A DNA stretch of 64,000 bases from Tidjanibacter sp. (GTDB taxonomy: Bacteria > Bacteroidota > Bacteroidia > Bacteroidales > Rikenellaceae): NCBI GenBank assembly GCA_017466345.1, contig JAFTUI010000017.1, positions 62,001 to 126,000 on the forward strand, read 5' to 3'. The notes beneath the pieces were generated by a model that saw only the letters and a list, made by a program, of their open reading frames with translations, made no database searches and was not told the DNA's origin. Made by a program: the position numbers and the translations under genes. Each line of letters opens with the position of its first letter. Within the stretch, counting starts at the first letter, position 1. This document shows positions 17,476-25,919 of this stretch, in pieces.

Positions 17476-18687
17476 TTATTTTTTCAGTTTGAGTTTCAGT
17501 CTGCCAAGACCGCCCTCCGAGGTCTCTTTGTAGAGCGATGGGAGGTCGTGACCGGTGCGTTTCATAACGCTTACCACATCATCGAAGGGCACTCGGTGTG
17601 CGCCATCGGTGTAGAACGAGTATATCTGTGCGTCTATGGCGCGTGCAGCAGCCATAGCGTTGCGTTCGATGCAAGGTATCTGCACAAGTCCGCACATAGG
17701 GTCGCAGGTCATACCGAGGTGGTGTTCGAGAGCCATCTCGGCGGCGTACTCAATCTGTGCGGGCGAGCCACCCATTAGCTGACTTGCAGCTGCGGCAGCC
17801 ATAGCGCACGCCACACCTACCTCGCCTTGGCATCCCACCTCAGCACCCGACACCGAAGCATTTGCTTTCACAATAGCACCCACCAAACCCGCAGTCGCAA
17901 GTGCGCGGACAATCTGACTATCCGAAAAGTCGTACTCCTTCTGTAAGTGGTAGAGCACTGCGGGCACCACACCACTCGATCCGCACGTTGGAGCCGTCAC
18001 TACCGTACCTCCCGAGGCGTTTTCCTCGCTTACGGCAAGTGCATAGGCAAAGAGTAAACCTCGTGTGCGGAGATTGTCCTTGTAGCCTCGTGAGCGCACA
18101 TAGTAACTTGCAGCCTTACGGCGCAGGTGGAGCGGACCAGGCAGTACGCCCTCGTTGCTGATACCATTTTCCACTGCCATACACATATGACGCCACACGT
18201 TTATGAGGAAGTACTTAATATCTTCGCCCTCGTGCTCGTAGACATACTCCCAATAGGAACGCCCTGTGTGGTTGCACCACTCCATAATGTCGCTCATTGT
18301 GGTCAGCGGATAGAGTTCTTCGCCTTCGTATTGCTCTTCGCCCTCACATACAATGCTACCGCCACCTGTGCTGTAAATGGTTTGGCGGTCGGTGGTGCCA
18401 CCCTCGCTATCGAGCGACTCGAAGAGCATCGCATTGGGGTGGAAGGGGAGAAACTCCTGCGGACGCCATACGATTTCCAGAGGTGCTACACCCTTGAAAA
18501 CCTCCTCGATAGCCACATCCGTAAGGTGACCTTTGCCCGTTGCGGCGAGTGAGCCATAGAGCGTTACTCGGAATGCTGCTGCCTCGGGGTGGGCATCACG
18601 AAAGAGGAGTGACGCTTTGCGAGGTCCCATTGTGTGACTACTCGAAGGGCCCTTGCCCGTAACGAAAATATCCTTAATAGATTTCAT
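17476..18687 (-). CDS. sdaA: L-serine ammonia-lyase (iron-sulfur, single-chain)
   Basis: This enzyme deaminates L-serine to pyruvate and ammonia using an oxygen-sensitive 4Fe-4S cluster. The 403-residue protein fuses the beta-like N-terminal domain (GPSSSHTMGP at residues 13-22) to the alpha catalytic domain. It has TAPTCGSSG (Cys235), VGCQGEVG (Cys286) and CDPMCGLVQIPC (Cys328, Cys332, Cys339). By position, Cys286, Cys328 and Cys339 are the likely cluster ligands. Its length matches the single-chain SdaA/TdcG type. It fits the amino-acid-fermenting theme of this region. A TATCTTTG box (reverse of 18729-18736) lies 42 bp upstream. Confidence 0.96.
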   Translation of the reverse strand: MKSIKDIFVTGKGPSSSHTMGPRKASLLFRDAHPEAAAFRVTLYGSLAATGKGHLTDVAIEEVFKGVAPLEIVWRPQEFLPFHPNAMLFESLDSEGGTTDRQTIYSTGGGSIVCEGEEQYEGEELYPLTTMSDIMEWCNHTGRSYWEYVYEHEGEDIKYFLINVWRHMCMAVENGISNEGVLPGPLHLRRKAASYYVRSRGYKDNLRTRGLLFAYALAVSEENASGGTVVTAPTCGSSGVVPAVLYHLQKEYDFSDSQIVRALATAGLVGAIVKANASVSGAEVGCQGEVGVACAMAAAAASQLMGGSPAQIEYAAEMALEHHLGMTCDPMCGLVQIPCIERNAMAAARAIDAQIYSFYTDGAHRVPFDDVVSVMKRTGHDLPSLYKETSEGGLGRLKLKLKK

Positions 18688-18728
18688 AACCTCAATTTTC
18701 TAACCTTTGTGTGTTTCCTAACCAACTG

Positions 18729-18774
18729 CAAAGATAGTGCAGGAAGTCGAAAGTTGAAAATAACTCTTCAACTT
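18729..18774 (-). promoter_or_regulatory. sdaA promoter box and adjacent inverted repeat
   Basis: On the minus strand TATCTTTG (18736-18729) fits the -7 consensus. Just upstream in the transcript sense, AAGTTGAA (18751-18758) and TTCAACTT (18767-18774) form a perfect 8-bp inverted repeat with an 8-nt spacer, placed where a regulator could bind. The operator role is inference. Confidence 0.4.
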
Positions 18775-18828
18775 CCTTATGTGCAATATGTGTTGGGTAT
18801 GCTATGCGCTGTTGCGCCCCTCTCGCTA

Positions 18829-19317
18829 CTACTCCTCGATGCGGGTGTAGATTGTAGTAGGCGTCTTCTCGTTCGAGAGAGTGAGCGTGTCGCCTTCGAG
18901 GATGGCTGTATATGTCTGTGTATCTTGCCAACCGCTGATGATGTAGGTAATGATAAGAGTCTGTTCCTCGGCGCTATACCTATATGCTATGCTCTCGGTC
19001 AGCGAGGTGCCACCGTGCTCGGGGTGCTCTGTAAGGGAGTGGTAACTTCCTGTGCCATCGGCAGCAAAGGTGTATGTTTGAGTTCTGGTAATCTCCTCGG
19101 TCTCGGTTATGTTCTGCCAAGTGCCAACAAGTGGACTTACCTCCACATTCTCGTTGCCCTCGTTGTTCTCGCTACTGCCATTCTCCTCTTCGTTACCGTT
19201 GTTCTCACCGTTACCGTTTTGCTCGGTGTTGGGTTGGTCGTTGTTTTGAGGCTCCTCGCAAGCCACAAATCCCAATGTTAGTGCCGTTACAAGACATAAA
19301 GTGAAAATTCGTTTCAT
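18829..19317 (-). CDS. Small lipoprotein with lipocalin-like domain
   Basis: The 162-residue protein has a signal with lipobox FVAC (Cys20), then an Asn/Glu/Gly-rich low-complexity linker (about residues 24-58). The C-terminal domain of about 100 residues begins PLVGTWQNITETEE. The GTW motif, followed by alternating strands (TYTFAADGTGSY, TLIITYIISG, TLTLSNEK), is characteristic of lipocalin-like domains in Bacteroidetes lipoproteins. The acidic linker after Cys suggests surface export. No partner gene is evident. Confidence 0.75.
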   Translation of the reverse strand: MKRIFTLCLVTALTLGFVACEEPQNNDQPNTEQNGNGENNGNEEENGSSENNEGNENVEVSPLVGTWQNITETEEITRTQTYTFAADGTGSYHSLTEHPEHGGTSLTESIAYRYSAEEQTLIITYIISGWQDTQTYTAILEGDTLTLSNEKTPTTIYTRIEE

Positions 19318-19387
19318 ATCAATGTATTTTGTGTTAAAATTTGGGGAATATCAAACTTTGATACTCCCCAAATTGTTCGATTAATGA

Positions 19388-20596
19388 TTATTTAAGACCA
19401 AGTCTCTTTTTGGTTGCTTTGGGAAGCGCATCTTTGTGAACGATGATGTTCATAGTTTTGTAGCGTACAAATGCCTTCGAAGCGTACCATACGCCATCGT
19501 ATTTGCCGCTCTTGCCCCACGAGTTCTTGACCATATAGTACTCAGTACCCTCCTGGTCTACTGCCTTGCCATAGATAACCATACCGTGGTCATCGGTAGT
19601 CTCCCAGTTGTCGTAAGCCTGCTGACGCTCCTCTTGGGTGCACCATTTCTGAGGCTGGGGTTTGGTGGTAAGTTTCTTCTCGGCGGGCGAGAGTTTGAGC
19701 CAGCGAGCCATATCCGAGCCGCTGAGTTCCTGAGCTTTCTCCATATCGGGCATTACAGCAATACCATCGCGAGTGAAGCCCTGCTCGCTAACATCGCTAC
19801 CCCAAGCGATGGTGTAGCCGTTCTCGATAGCATTGTCGAACACTTCCATAAGTTCGTCAATGGGGAGGTTGTAGGACTGAGCCCAACGCCAGTTGTCCTG
19901 AATCTCCAACACGAAAGGCTCGTAGAAGGGGTGGTGGGTGTAGCTGGTAAGCGAAATGTAGTCGCTTGCCTTCAAACCGGTGGACTCGTAGAACGACTTA
20001 GGAGTGTACTCCTTGCCCTCATAAACGAAACTCTTGGGGCACTCGCCGAGGTAGATGTCGTGAACTGCCTCGATGGCTTTCTTCCAGAGAGGAAGACCAC
20101 TCTCGGGGTCGAGTTGCAGACTGCGGTGATTACCTTTTGCAATAGCAGCAACGATAGCATCACTTACTGCCGAGAGTTCGTTGTGATTGCTAAGCGAGTC
20201 GCCATACATAACACCGGGGCGCATCTCTGCCTCGGGTACCAAGCCGTAGTGCTCCATACCATAGATTACATCGTAGAACGAGCCACCCTGTGCGAAGGAG
20301 ATGTCGCCGTGGGTGCGCACTGCCTTGTCGGCACGGTCCTGATAGGTCTTGTGAACGATGTACATCTCCGAGAAGTCGTACTCGCCTTTGCCCATACGCA
20401 GCAACTCAGCCTCAATGAACGAGAGGGTAGAGTAGCACCAGCAAGTACCTGCACGGTTCTGATTTTTGATGCTTGTGATGGGGTTCTCCTTTACGGTAGT
20501 GAATACGAAACCCTCCTCCTGCTGGGGAGCCTCCTCCTGTGCGCTTGCGCTGTAAACGGCTGCAATGGCGCACAAAGCAACGATAAGTTTTTTCAT
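19388..20596 (-). CDS. Exported C1-family cysteine peptidase (bleomycin hydrolase-like)
   Basis: The 402-residue papain-fold peptidase has a cleavable signal (MKKLIVALCAIAAVYSASAQ), so it acts in the periplasm or outside. The catalytic site is visible: QNRAGTCWCYS with oxyanion Gln46 and nucleophile Cys52, then DDHGMVIYGKA with the catalytic His, and KNSWGKSG with the Asn. The spread of motifs and the insertions match the C1B (PepC/bleomycin hydrolase) branch rather than short papains. It is 46 bp downstream of the DUF4923 gene and close to pepT and the OPT transporter, consistent with a role in peptide scavenging. Confidence 0.92.
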   Translation of the reverse strand: MKKLIVALCAIAAVYSASAQEEAPQQEEGFVFTTVKENPITSIKNQNRAGTCWCYSTLSFIEAELLRMGKGEYDFSEMYIVHKTYQDRADKAVRTHGDISFAQGGSFYDVIYGMEHYGLVPEAEMRPGVMYGDSLSNHNELSAVSDAIVAAIAKGNHRSLQLDPESGLPLWKKAIEAVHDIYLGECPKSFVYEGKEYTPKSFYESTGLKASDYISLTSYTHHPFYEPFVLEIQDNWRWAQSYNLPIDELMEVFDNAIENGYTIAWGSDVSEQGFTRDGIAVMPDMEKAQELSGSDMARWLKLSPAEKKLTTKPQPQKWCTQEERQQAYDNWETTDDHGMVIYGKAVDQEGTEYYMVKNSWGKSGKYDGVWYASKAFVRYKTMNIIVHKDALPKATKKRLGLK

Positions 20597-20642
20597 TTGT
20601 TTTAGAAATTAGTGTGTTTGTTTATAATAATTGCTTTATTGA

Positions 20643-21293
20643 TTACTTGATTTTTTCACACTCGAAACCGATGTTCATACCATCGTAGGCTTTGGCAATA
20701 GCACCAATGGTTGCGAGAGTCGAGTTGCTCGATTTCTCGCTGACGGTTTTGATGAGTTCGAGGAGTTTGTCTGCCCCAAAGAGGATGCAGATGTTGTCGC
20801 CGCATACCACCATACGGGTTGTGAACTCCTTACCCTTGATGCCGAGCGTTACAACCTCTTGCTCTTTGTCAAACTTCCAAGTGCCACTAACGGTCTTTTG
20901 TGCGAGAGAGGTAGTTACGGTGCCATCCTCGTTGAATGTGAAGCTGAAAGCACCCTTTTGTATGCCCACTTTGGCGAGCATAGGGGCAATTTTGCCCTCA
21001 ACAGTCTCGGCAGCGACCTTGCCACCCGCCTTTGTGAGCGCATCCTCGCTCTCGAACTCCACCGCCACATCCACATAACTCCAAGTGCCGGGGATTTCCA
21101 CTTCGGGGAGCAGTGCGCCCAAGAGTTTCTGCAACCCTTCGGGCAGAGCCTCCTCTGCTGCGCTGCTGGTGGCATCGCCTGCCACCTCGCTGACAGCATC
21201 TTTTGCCTTATTCAAGAGCGACCCAAGGTCGAATTGTGCCCTTGCCGAAATGGTGCAGAGCAACAAACTAAGTATCAGAATAGTTCTCTTCAT
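20643..21293 (-). CDS. DUF4923 family exported protein
   Basis: The 216-residue protein has a signal peptide (MKRTILILSLLLCTISARAQ) with an AxA-Q cleavage context. The mature N-terminus FDLGSLLNKAKDAVSEVAG, the PGTWSYVDVAVEFESEDAL segment and the GTWKFDKEQ strand match DUF4923, a Bacteroidetes family of unknown function. It lies 23 bp downstream of pepT and 46 bp upstream of the C1 peptidase, suggesting co-transcription. The GTW strands suggest a lipocalin-like barrel, by inference. Confidence 0.83.
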   Translation of the reverse strand: MKRTILILSLLLCTISARAQFDLGSLLNKAKDAVSEVAGDATSSAAEEALPEGLQKLLGALLPEVEIPGTWSYVDVAVEFESEDALTKAGGKVAAETVEGKIAPMLAKVGIQKGAFSFTFNEDGTVTTSLAQKTVSGTWKFDKEQEVVTLGIKGKEFTTRMVVCGDNICILFGADKLLELIKTVSEKSSNSTLATIGAIAKAYDGMNIGFECEKIK

Positions 21294-21316
21294 TTATTTC
21301 AATTTTCAATTCCCTT

Positions 21317-22534
21317 TTATTCTGCCCAAAGTTTGATGAGGTTCACGATGGTCTGCACACTGCGGTACATACTATCGAGCGAAACATACTCAAACTTGCC
21401 GTGGAAGTTCATACCGCCCGTAAAGAGGTTGGGGCAGGGGAGTCCCATATACGACAGGCGGCTGCCATCGGTACCACCTCGGATGGGTTTAACGATGGGC
21501 TGTACGCCAGCCTGCTCCATAGCCTCCTTAGCCTTCTGGATGATTGCGGGGTGTGGCTCGACCATCTCACGCATATTATAGTATTGGTCTTTGAGCATCA
21601 GGTGTACATACTCGCCACCGTGTTTGGCATTTACATACTCCACAGCCCTCTGGATGAGTGCCTTCTTCTGCTCGAACTTCTCGCGGTCGTGGTCGCGGAT
21701 GATGTAGCTCATCTCGGCACCCTCAACCTCGCCTTTGATGCCTACAAGGTGGAAGAAACCCTCGTAGCCCTCGGTATGTTCGGGGCGCATAACTGCGGGC
21801 AAAAGGCTATTGACCTCCATTGCGAGTTGTATGGCATTGACCATCTTGTCCTTGGCCGAGCCGGGGTGGATATTCCTACCGCTGATGGTCAGTTTGGCAC
21901 CTGCGGCGTTGAAGTTCTCGTATTCCAACTCGCCCTCCATACCGCCATCAACCGTGTAGGCATACTTGGCACCGAAAGCCTCCACATTGAAGTAATCCAC
22001 GCCTCTGCCAATCTCCTCATCGGGAGTGAAGCCGATACGGATTTTGCCGTGTTTCACCTCGGGGTGGGCAAAGAGGTACTCGGCGGCGGTCATAATCTCT
22101 GCAACGCCCGCCTTGTCGTCAGCACCGAGGAGCGTTGTGCCATCTGTTGTGATGAGTGTATGTCCCTCGAAGAATTTGAGTTCGGGGAAGTCGCTTACTT
22201 TCATTGTAACCTCCTCGTTCAGAGCAATATCCTCGCCATTGTAGTTCTGAATAATCTGAGGCTTGATAGCCGCACCGCTCATATCGGGCGAAGTATCAAC
22301 GTGCGAGAGGAAACCGATCGTGGGGCAGTGTTCGTAGCCCTCCGAAGCCTCGATGGAGCCCATAACATAGCCGTGCTCGTCAATCGTTACCTCGGTCATA
22401 CCCATAGCCTCCATCTCCTCTTTCAGAGCCCTGAGGAGAATGAGTTGTTTGTCCGTAGAGGGGAATGTGACGCTATTTTCGTCACTTTGGGTATCAAAAC
22501 CCACATATTTCAAAAATCTATCTTGTAATTCCAT
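21317..22534 (-). CDS. pepT: Peptidase T (tripeptidase)
   Basis: Cytoplasmic dizinc aminotripeptidase, 405 residues, M20B family. The metal and catalytic motifs are present: SHVDTS (His78, Asp80), GADDKAG (Asp139), PDEEIG (Glu173, Glu174), YTVDGG near 195 and TGGMNFHGKFE near 378 with the last metal His. Its length matches E. coli PepT. It lies 93 bp downstream of the OPT transporter with an AT-rich heptamer array between; the pair would import and hydrolyse small peptides. Confidence 0.96.
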   Translation of the reverse strand: MELQDRFLKYVGFDTQSDENSVTFPSTDKQLILLRALKEEMEAMGMTEVTIDEHGYVMGSIEASEGYEHCPTIGFLSHVDTSPDMSGAAIKPQIIQNYNGEDIALNEEVTMKVSDFPELKFFEGHTLITTDGTTLLGADDKAGVAEIMTAAEYLFAHPEVKHGKIRIGFTPDEEIGRGVDYFNVEAFGAKYAYTVDGGMEGELEYENFNAAGAKLTISGRNIHPGSAKDKMVNAIQLAMEVNSLLPAVMRPEHTEGYEGFFHLVGIKGEVEGAEMSYIIRDHDREKFEQKKALIQRAVEYVNAKHGGEYVHLMLKDQYYNMREMVEPHPAIIQKAKEAMEQAGVQPIVKPIRGGTDGSRLSYMGLPCPNLFTGGMNFHGKFEYVSLDSMYRSVQTIVNLIKLWAE

Positions 22535-22550
22535 ACTATTCTTTCTTTTA

Positions 22551-22626
22551 ATTGAAAATTGAAAATTGAAAATGGAAAATTATGGTGCACCTACGGCGCG
22601 TAATTTTGAATTTTGAATTTTGAATT
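22551..22626. repeat. Opposed AT-rich heptamer arrays between pepT and OPT gene
   Basis: AAAATTG units (22551-22580) face TTTTGAA units (22601-22626) across a short GC-rich hairpin-like centre (GGTGCACCTACGGCGCG). Read on one strand the units are AAAATTG and AAAATTC, so they are related but not the same. Confidence 0.7.
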
Positions 22627-22627
22627 A

Positions 22628-24631
22628 TCACCTCTCGCTCTTCTTAGCGCGGAGCGAGTCCCAGATGAAGTAGCCGATGATTGCTACATAGGTGCCTACG
22701 CCAAGCCACTGTGCGCCGCTCGAAGCGTACCACTCGCTCATAAATGGATCTACACCAGCATATTTCAGCACTGCGCTCACTACGCCCATAAGTGCGCCAC
22801 CGGCAATGAAGCCCGAAGCGATAAGCGTACCGCGCGAGCCACGAGCCTGATTAACCTCTGCATCTTTCGAGCGGCTCGTTACGAACCAGCTGATAAGACC
22901 ACCCACCAACAGGGGAGCGTTGAGTTCCAAGGGGATGAACATACCCAGCGCGAAGGGGAGTGCAGGCACACCAATCATTGTGAGGATAAGTGCCAAAGCA
23001 GCACCCGCAAAGTAGAGCATCCAGGGGGTAGTGCCGCCCGTCATTAGGGGTTTGATAACCGCAGCCATAGCGTTAGCCTGAGGTGCCACAAGTGCACCCT
23101 CGCCCGTAAAGCCATAGGTCTTGTTGAGAATCATCATAACGCCTGCAACCGTAGCAGCCGACACAACTGTGCCGAGGAACTTCCAAGCCTCTTGTTTCTT
23201 GGGAGTTGTACCAATCCAGTAGCCGATTTTAAGGTCGGTAATGAAGCCGCCAGCCATAGAGAGTGCCGTACAAACCACGCCACCGATAATCATTGCTGCC
23301 GTCATACCGCTCTTGCCCTCCAAGCCTACACTAACGAGTACCAATGAGGAGAGAATAAGCGTCATAAGTGTCATACCGCTCACGGGGTTGGAGCCTACAA
23401 TGGCGATAGCGTTTGCAGCAACGGTCGTAAAGAGGAATGCGATAACGAATACCACAATCAGAGCCACTGCCGAGAGCCACCAATTCTCCAATACGCCCAC
23501 GCGGAAGAATACCAAAACTGCCACCAACACAGCGATAAGCACCGAGAGGATAACCTTCATCGAAATATCCTTGTCGGTACGCTTGGTTTCGCCTGCCGCT
23601 TTTTTGCCACTCAACTCGCTCACAGCCATACCGAGCGATTGTTTGATGATACCTGCCTGGCGGATGATGCCGATGATACCTGCCATAGCGATACCGCCGA
23701 TACCCAGAGGTTTGCCGATATAGGCAAAGAGGTTTTCGGGAGTGAAGATAAGTTCGGGATTAGCCAAAAGACGAGCGTCTGTGATGCCCAGCAGTGCGAT
23801 GAGGCTCTCAGGGTTGATACTTGCCTCAAACGAGCCCACCATAGGCACAATGAGGAACCATACGAGGAACGAACCTGCGCAGATGAAAGCCGCATATTTC
23901 AGACCTACAATATAGCCCAAGCCGAGAACGGCAGCCGAAGTGTTGAGTTTGAAGACGGTCTTGAAGTTGTCTGCCAAGTGTGCGCCCCAAGCGGTGATGC
24001 GGGTAGAGATGGTGTCGGTCCACAAGCCGAAGGTGCTCACGATGAAGTCGTAAAGACCACCAATCAAACCGCTAATTGCCAAGAGTTTAGCCTGACCTTT
24101 CTGTCCCTCGCCACTAACGAGTACCTCGGTGGTAGCCGTAGCCTCGGGGAAGGGATACTTGCCGTGCATATCCTTCACGAAGTACTTGCGGAAGGGAATG
24201 AGCAGCACTATGCCCAGCAGACCACCCAGCAGCGAGGAGAGGAAAATCTGGTAGAACTGAGCCTCCAAGCCGAGGATGTAGAGTGCGGGCAGAGTGAAGA
24301 TTGCACCCGCCACAATAACGCCCGAAGAGGCGCCGATGCTCTGGATGATAACATTCTGACCGAGCATATTCTTCTTGCCCGTCATTGTACCCACGCCAAC
24401 GGCGATGATAGCGATAGGAATTGCAGCCTCAAAGACCTGACCTACCTTCAAACCGAGGTAAGCGGCAGCGGCAGAGAAGATAATTGCCATAAGGATACCC
24501 ATACCTACCGAGTAGGCGGTTACCTCTTTGGGCTTTTCGCTTGCTTTCATCACGGGTACATACTCTTCGCCCTCGTTGAGTGGGCGGTAAGCGTTGTCCG
24601 CGAGTTTCTTAATCTGGTTGTTTTCTGACAT
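22628..24631 (-). CDS. OPT-family oligopeptide transporter
   Basis: The 667-residue integral membrane protein belongs to the OPT superfamily, bacterial branch. It has a short cytoplasmic N-terminus with PVMKASEKPKEVTAYSVGMG, the conserved segment SAAAAYLGLKVGQVFEAAIP in the first TM pair, and KYPFPEATATTEVL near residue 160, a hallmark of this family. Around 15 hydrophobic segments follow. Substrates are probably small peptides, though some OPT members carry metal chelates. It is upstream of pepT in the same direction, supporting a peptide role. Confidence 0.93.
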   Translation of the reverse strand: MSENNQIKKLADNAYRPLNEGEEYVPVMKASEKPKEVTAYSVGMGILMAIIFSAAAAYLGLKVGQVFEAAIPIAIIAVGVGTMTGKKNMLGQNVIIQSIGASSGVIVAGAIFTLPALYILGLEAQFYQIFLSSLLGGLLGIVLLIPFRKYFVKDMHGKYPFPEATATTEVLVSGEGQKGQAKLLAISGLIGGLYDFIVSTFGLWTDTISTRITAWGAHLADNFKTVFKLNTSAAVLGLGYIVGLKYAAFICAGSFLVWFLIVPMVGSFEASINPESLIALLGITDARLLANPELIFTPENLFAYIGKPLGIGGIAMAGIIGIIRQAGIIKQSLGMAVSELSGKKAAGETKRTDKDISMKVILSVLIAVLVAVLVFFRVGVLENWWLSAVALIVVFVIAFLFTTVAANAIAIVGSNPVSGMTLMTLILSSLVLVSVGLEGKSGMTAAMIIGGVVCTALSMAGGFITDLKIGYWIGTTPKKQEAWKFLGTVVSAATVAGVMMILNKTYGFTGEGALVAPQANAMAAVIKPLMTGGTTPWMLYFAGAALALILTMIGVPALPFALGMFIPLELNAPLLVGGLISWFVTSRSKDAEVNQARGSRGTLIASGFIAGGALMGVVSAVLKYAGVDPFMSEWYASSGAQWLGVGTYVAIIGYFIWDSLRAKKSER

Positions 24632-24738
24632 AAAAAAGTCTATTTTAGGTTAAAAATTTTCCAACTTACAAATATAATAAAAAGAATTGGTTTTGCAATT
24701 CTTTTTATTGTCGACCGCCTACTGCCTACCGACCTAAG

Positions 24739-24786
24739 CCCCCTTTGTTCACGGGTATTAAAAAAGATACCCGTGAACAAGAGGGG
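24739..24786. repeat. Hairpin with conserved apex GGGTATTAAAAAAGATACCC, copy 1
   Basis: TTGTTCAC (24745-24752) and GTGAACAA (24773-24780) flank the 20-nt apex. Outer C/G runs pair loosely. The same apex with a different stem occurs at 29386-29405. No plus-strand gene ends here, so it is not obviously a terminator. Confidence 0.8.
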
Positions 24787-24807
24787 TAAGTTTTTTCTTT
24801 TGAGTAG

Positions 24808-24838
24808 GTTGTTATTCCTCTAAATAGTCGTATATTTG
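24808..24838 (+). promoter_or_regulatory. Promoter for structured leader / two-TM gene
   Basis: GTTG at 24808-24811 and TATATTTG at 24831-24838, with 19 bp between, match the Bacteroidetes -33/-7 pattern. Transcription would start near 24845, just upstream of the structured region. Confidence 0.6.
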
Positions 24839-24890
24839 TAGTGAATTGCGGAATACGCAGTTCTTTTTGATGGCATTTAGGCTATTGTTG

Positions 24891-25011
24891 TTGTCAAGTA
24901 AAACGACCAAATTATTACTACGAACAAGCAATAGGCACACTAAATGCCCACGCATCGTTTGCGTGGGTGTGCTTATGTTCGTATGGGTGCTTGGTCGTAC
25001 CTTCTTGACAA
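24891..25011 (+). ncRNA. Candidate structured RNA or structured 5' leader
   Basis: Successive helices pair in strict nested order: TTGTCAAG (24891-24898) with CTTGACAA (25004-25011); CGACCAA (24904-24910) with TTGGTCG (24991-24997); TACGAACA (24919-24926) with TGTTCGTA (24976-24983); GCACA (24935-24939) with TGTGC (24968-24972); CCCACGCA (24947-24954) with TGCGTGGG (24960-24967) around a 5-nt loop. That is about 36 perfect pairs separated by internal loops of mostly 5-8 nt per side. It sits between a promoter and an AT-rich membrane-protein gene. The long rod with bulges recalls 6S-like RNAs, but no family assignment can be made by eye. Confidence 0.6.
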
Positions 25012-25102
25012 GTAAGCACTATCCACGCTTTTCTTTTATAGTTAAACGGTTGTCATCTGCTGACAGAGAAACTTTTGATGTTTAACTTAAATACATACCA
25101 CT

Positions 25103-25609
25103 ATGAACGAAAAGGCACAAAAATTTATTGATGAAGCAAAAGCGGCGCAAAGGGCTAAATTTGAATTGGAGCGAGATGAATTATTGGTTGAGTTGGGACT
25201 TATTGAGGGAGATAGAGTTTATTCAGATGATGCATTTAATCATCGCCATCGTCAATACGATGTAGATAAGCGTATGTGGTATTATGTTGAGCCAATTTCT
25301 GTAACGGACGAAGAGTTTGAGGAAATTAAGAAGTGGAATAAATCAACTGAATCAACTGAATCAACAAAAGAACATTTAATTGATAATGATGCGGAAAAAT
25401 TCCTCGGAGTATGCAATACTATTTTCTTGGTAATATGTATAATTGCAACTATTGTACTTCTAATTACAGCAATGTCTGTGTATAATGGAGGAGTATATTT
25501 GGTTATAGGGTTAGCACTCCTATTTATTTCATTGATATTTTGGGCATCTGCGAAGGTTGTTCTTAATATCTCCAATAACCTTCATCGCATCAATTCTAAA
25601 ATTAAATAG
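25103..25609 (+). CDS. AT-rich two-TM membrane protein of unknown function
   Basis: The 168-residue protein has a charged helical N-terminus (MNEKAQKFIDEAKAAQRAKF), a soluble region with HRHRQYDVDKRMWYYVEPIS, a Ser/Thr/Glu repeat (STESTEST near 93-100) and two hydrophobic helices (about 115-135 and 139-157). No family is recognised. Base composition and codon use are clearly more AT-rich than in the neighbouring genes, suggesting later acquisition. It is preceded by an unusual structured region and followed by a strong terminator, making it an isolated transcription unit. An effector or stress role is conceivable but unsupported. Confidence 0.75.
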   Translation: MNEKAQKFIDEAKAAQRAKFELERDELLVELGLIEGDRVYSDDAFNHRHRQYDVDKRMWYYVEPISVTDEEFEEIKKWNKSTESTESTKEHLIDNDAEKFLGVCNTIFLVICIIATIVLLITAMSVYNGGVYLVIGLALLFISLIFWASAKVVLNISNNLHRINSKIK

Positions 25610-25633
25610 TTATTTCTATAATAGAGGTGCTGG

Positions 25634-25660
25634 GGCTCGGCAATTTGCCGAGCCTATTTT
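25634..25660 (+). terminator. Terminator of the two-TM gene
   Basis: GGCTCGGC and GCCGAGCC pair around AATTT and are followed by TATTTT. Confidence 0.88.
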
Positions 25661-25740
25661 GATTTTCTTCTCTGCATACTTCCCATAAAGTGGGGGCGAA
25701 AGGCGGGGGGCGCCAAAGGCGCAGTCTAACGATAATTGGG

Positions 25741-25805
25741 AGAAACAGGGGTAACAGGGGCTTTGGTATCCTTGGTATCCTTGGTATCCCTGTTCTTCCT
25801 GTTTT
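25741..25805. repeat. Hairpin carrying a 9-mer array (TTGGTATCC x3)
   Basis: Arms AGAAACAGGGGTAACAGGG and CCCTGTTCTTCCTGTTTTTC pair imperfectly around three tandem TTGGTATCC units (about 25763-25789). The lengths of unit and arms are like the TATAGGGCT arrays elsewhere, but the sequence is different. Confidence 0.7.
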
Positions 25806-25849
25806 TCTTGTCAAATTCTCCTTTGCTGTCGCAGGTGCCGTCAGTCAAC

Positions 25850-25886
25850 AAAGAGAGCGGACTCGGCAATTTGCTAAGTCCGCTCC
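25850..25886 (-). terminator. Terminator of the dsbD-like gene
   Basis: GAGCGGACT and AGTCCGCTC form a long stem with an inner imperfect pair; on the minus strand a T-rich TCTTTG follows. Confidence 0.75.
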
Positions 25887-25919
25887 TTGTTGTTGGTGCC
25901 GAGGCACCTAATTATTTGT

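Noticed and set aside
24891-25011. Integron attC site or retron RNA
   Set aside because: No RYYYAAC/GTTRRRY boxes and no integrase or reverse transcriptase gene in the window; structured RNA remains the simplest reading.
24846-25085. 79-residue frame across the structured region
   Set aside because: Its codons are dictated by the paired helices; the product is an unordered Leu/Arg/Thr mix without features.
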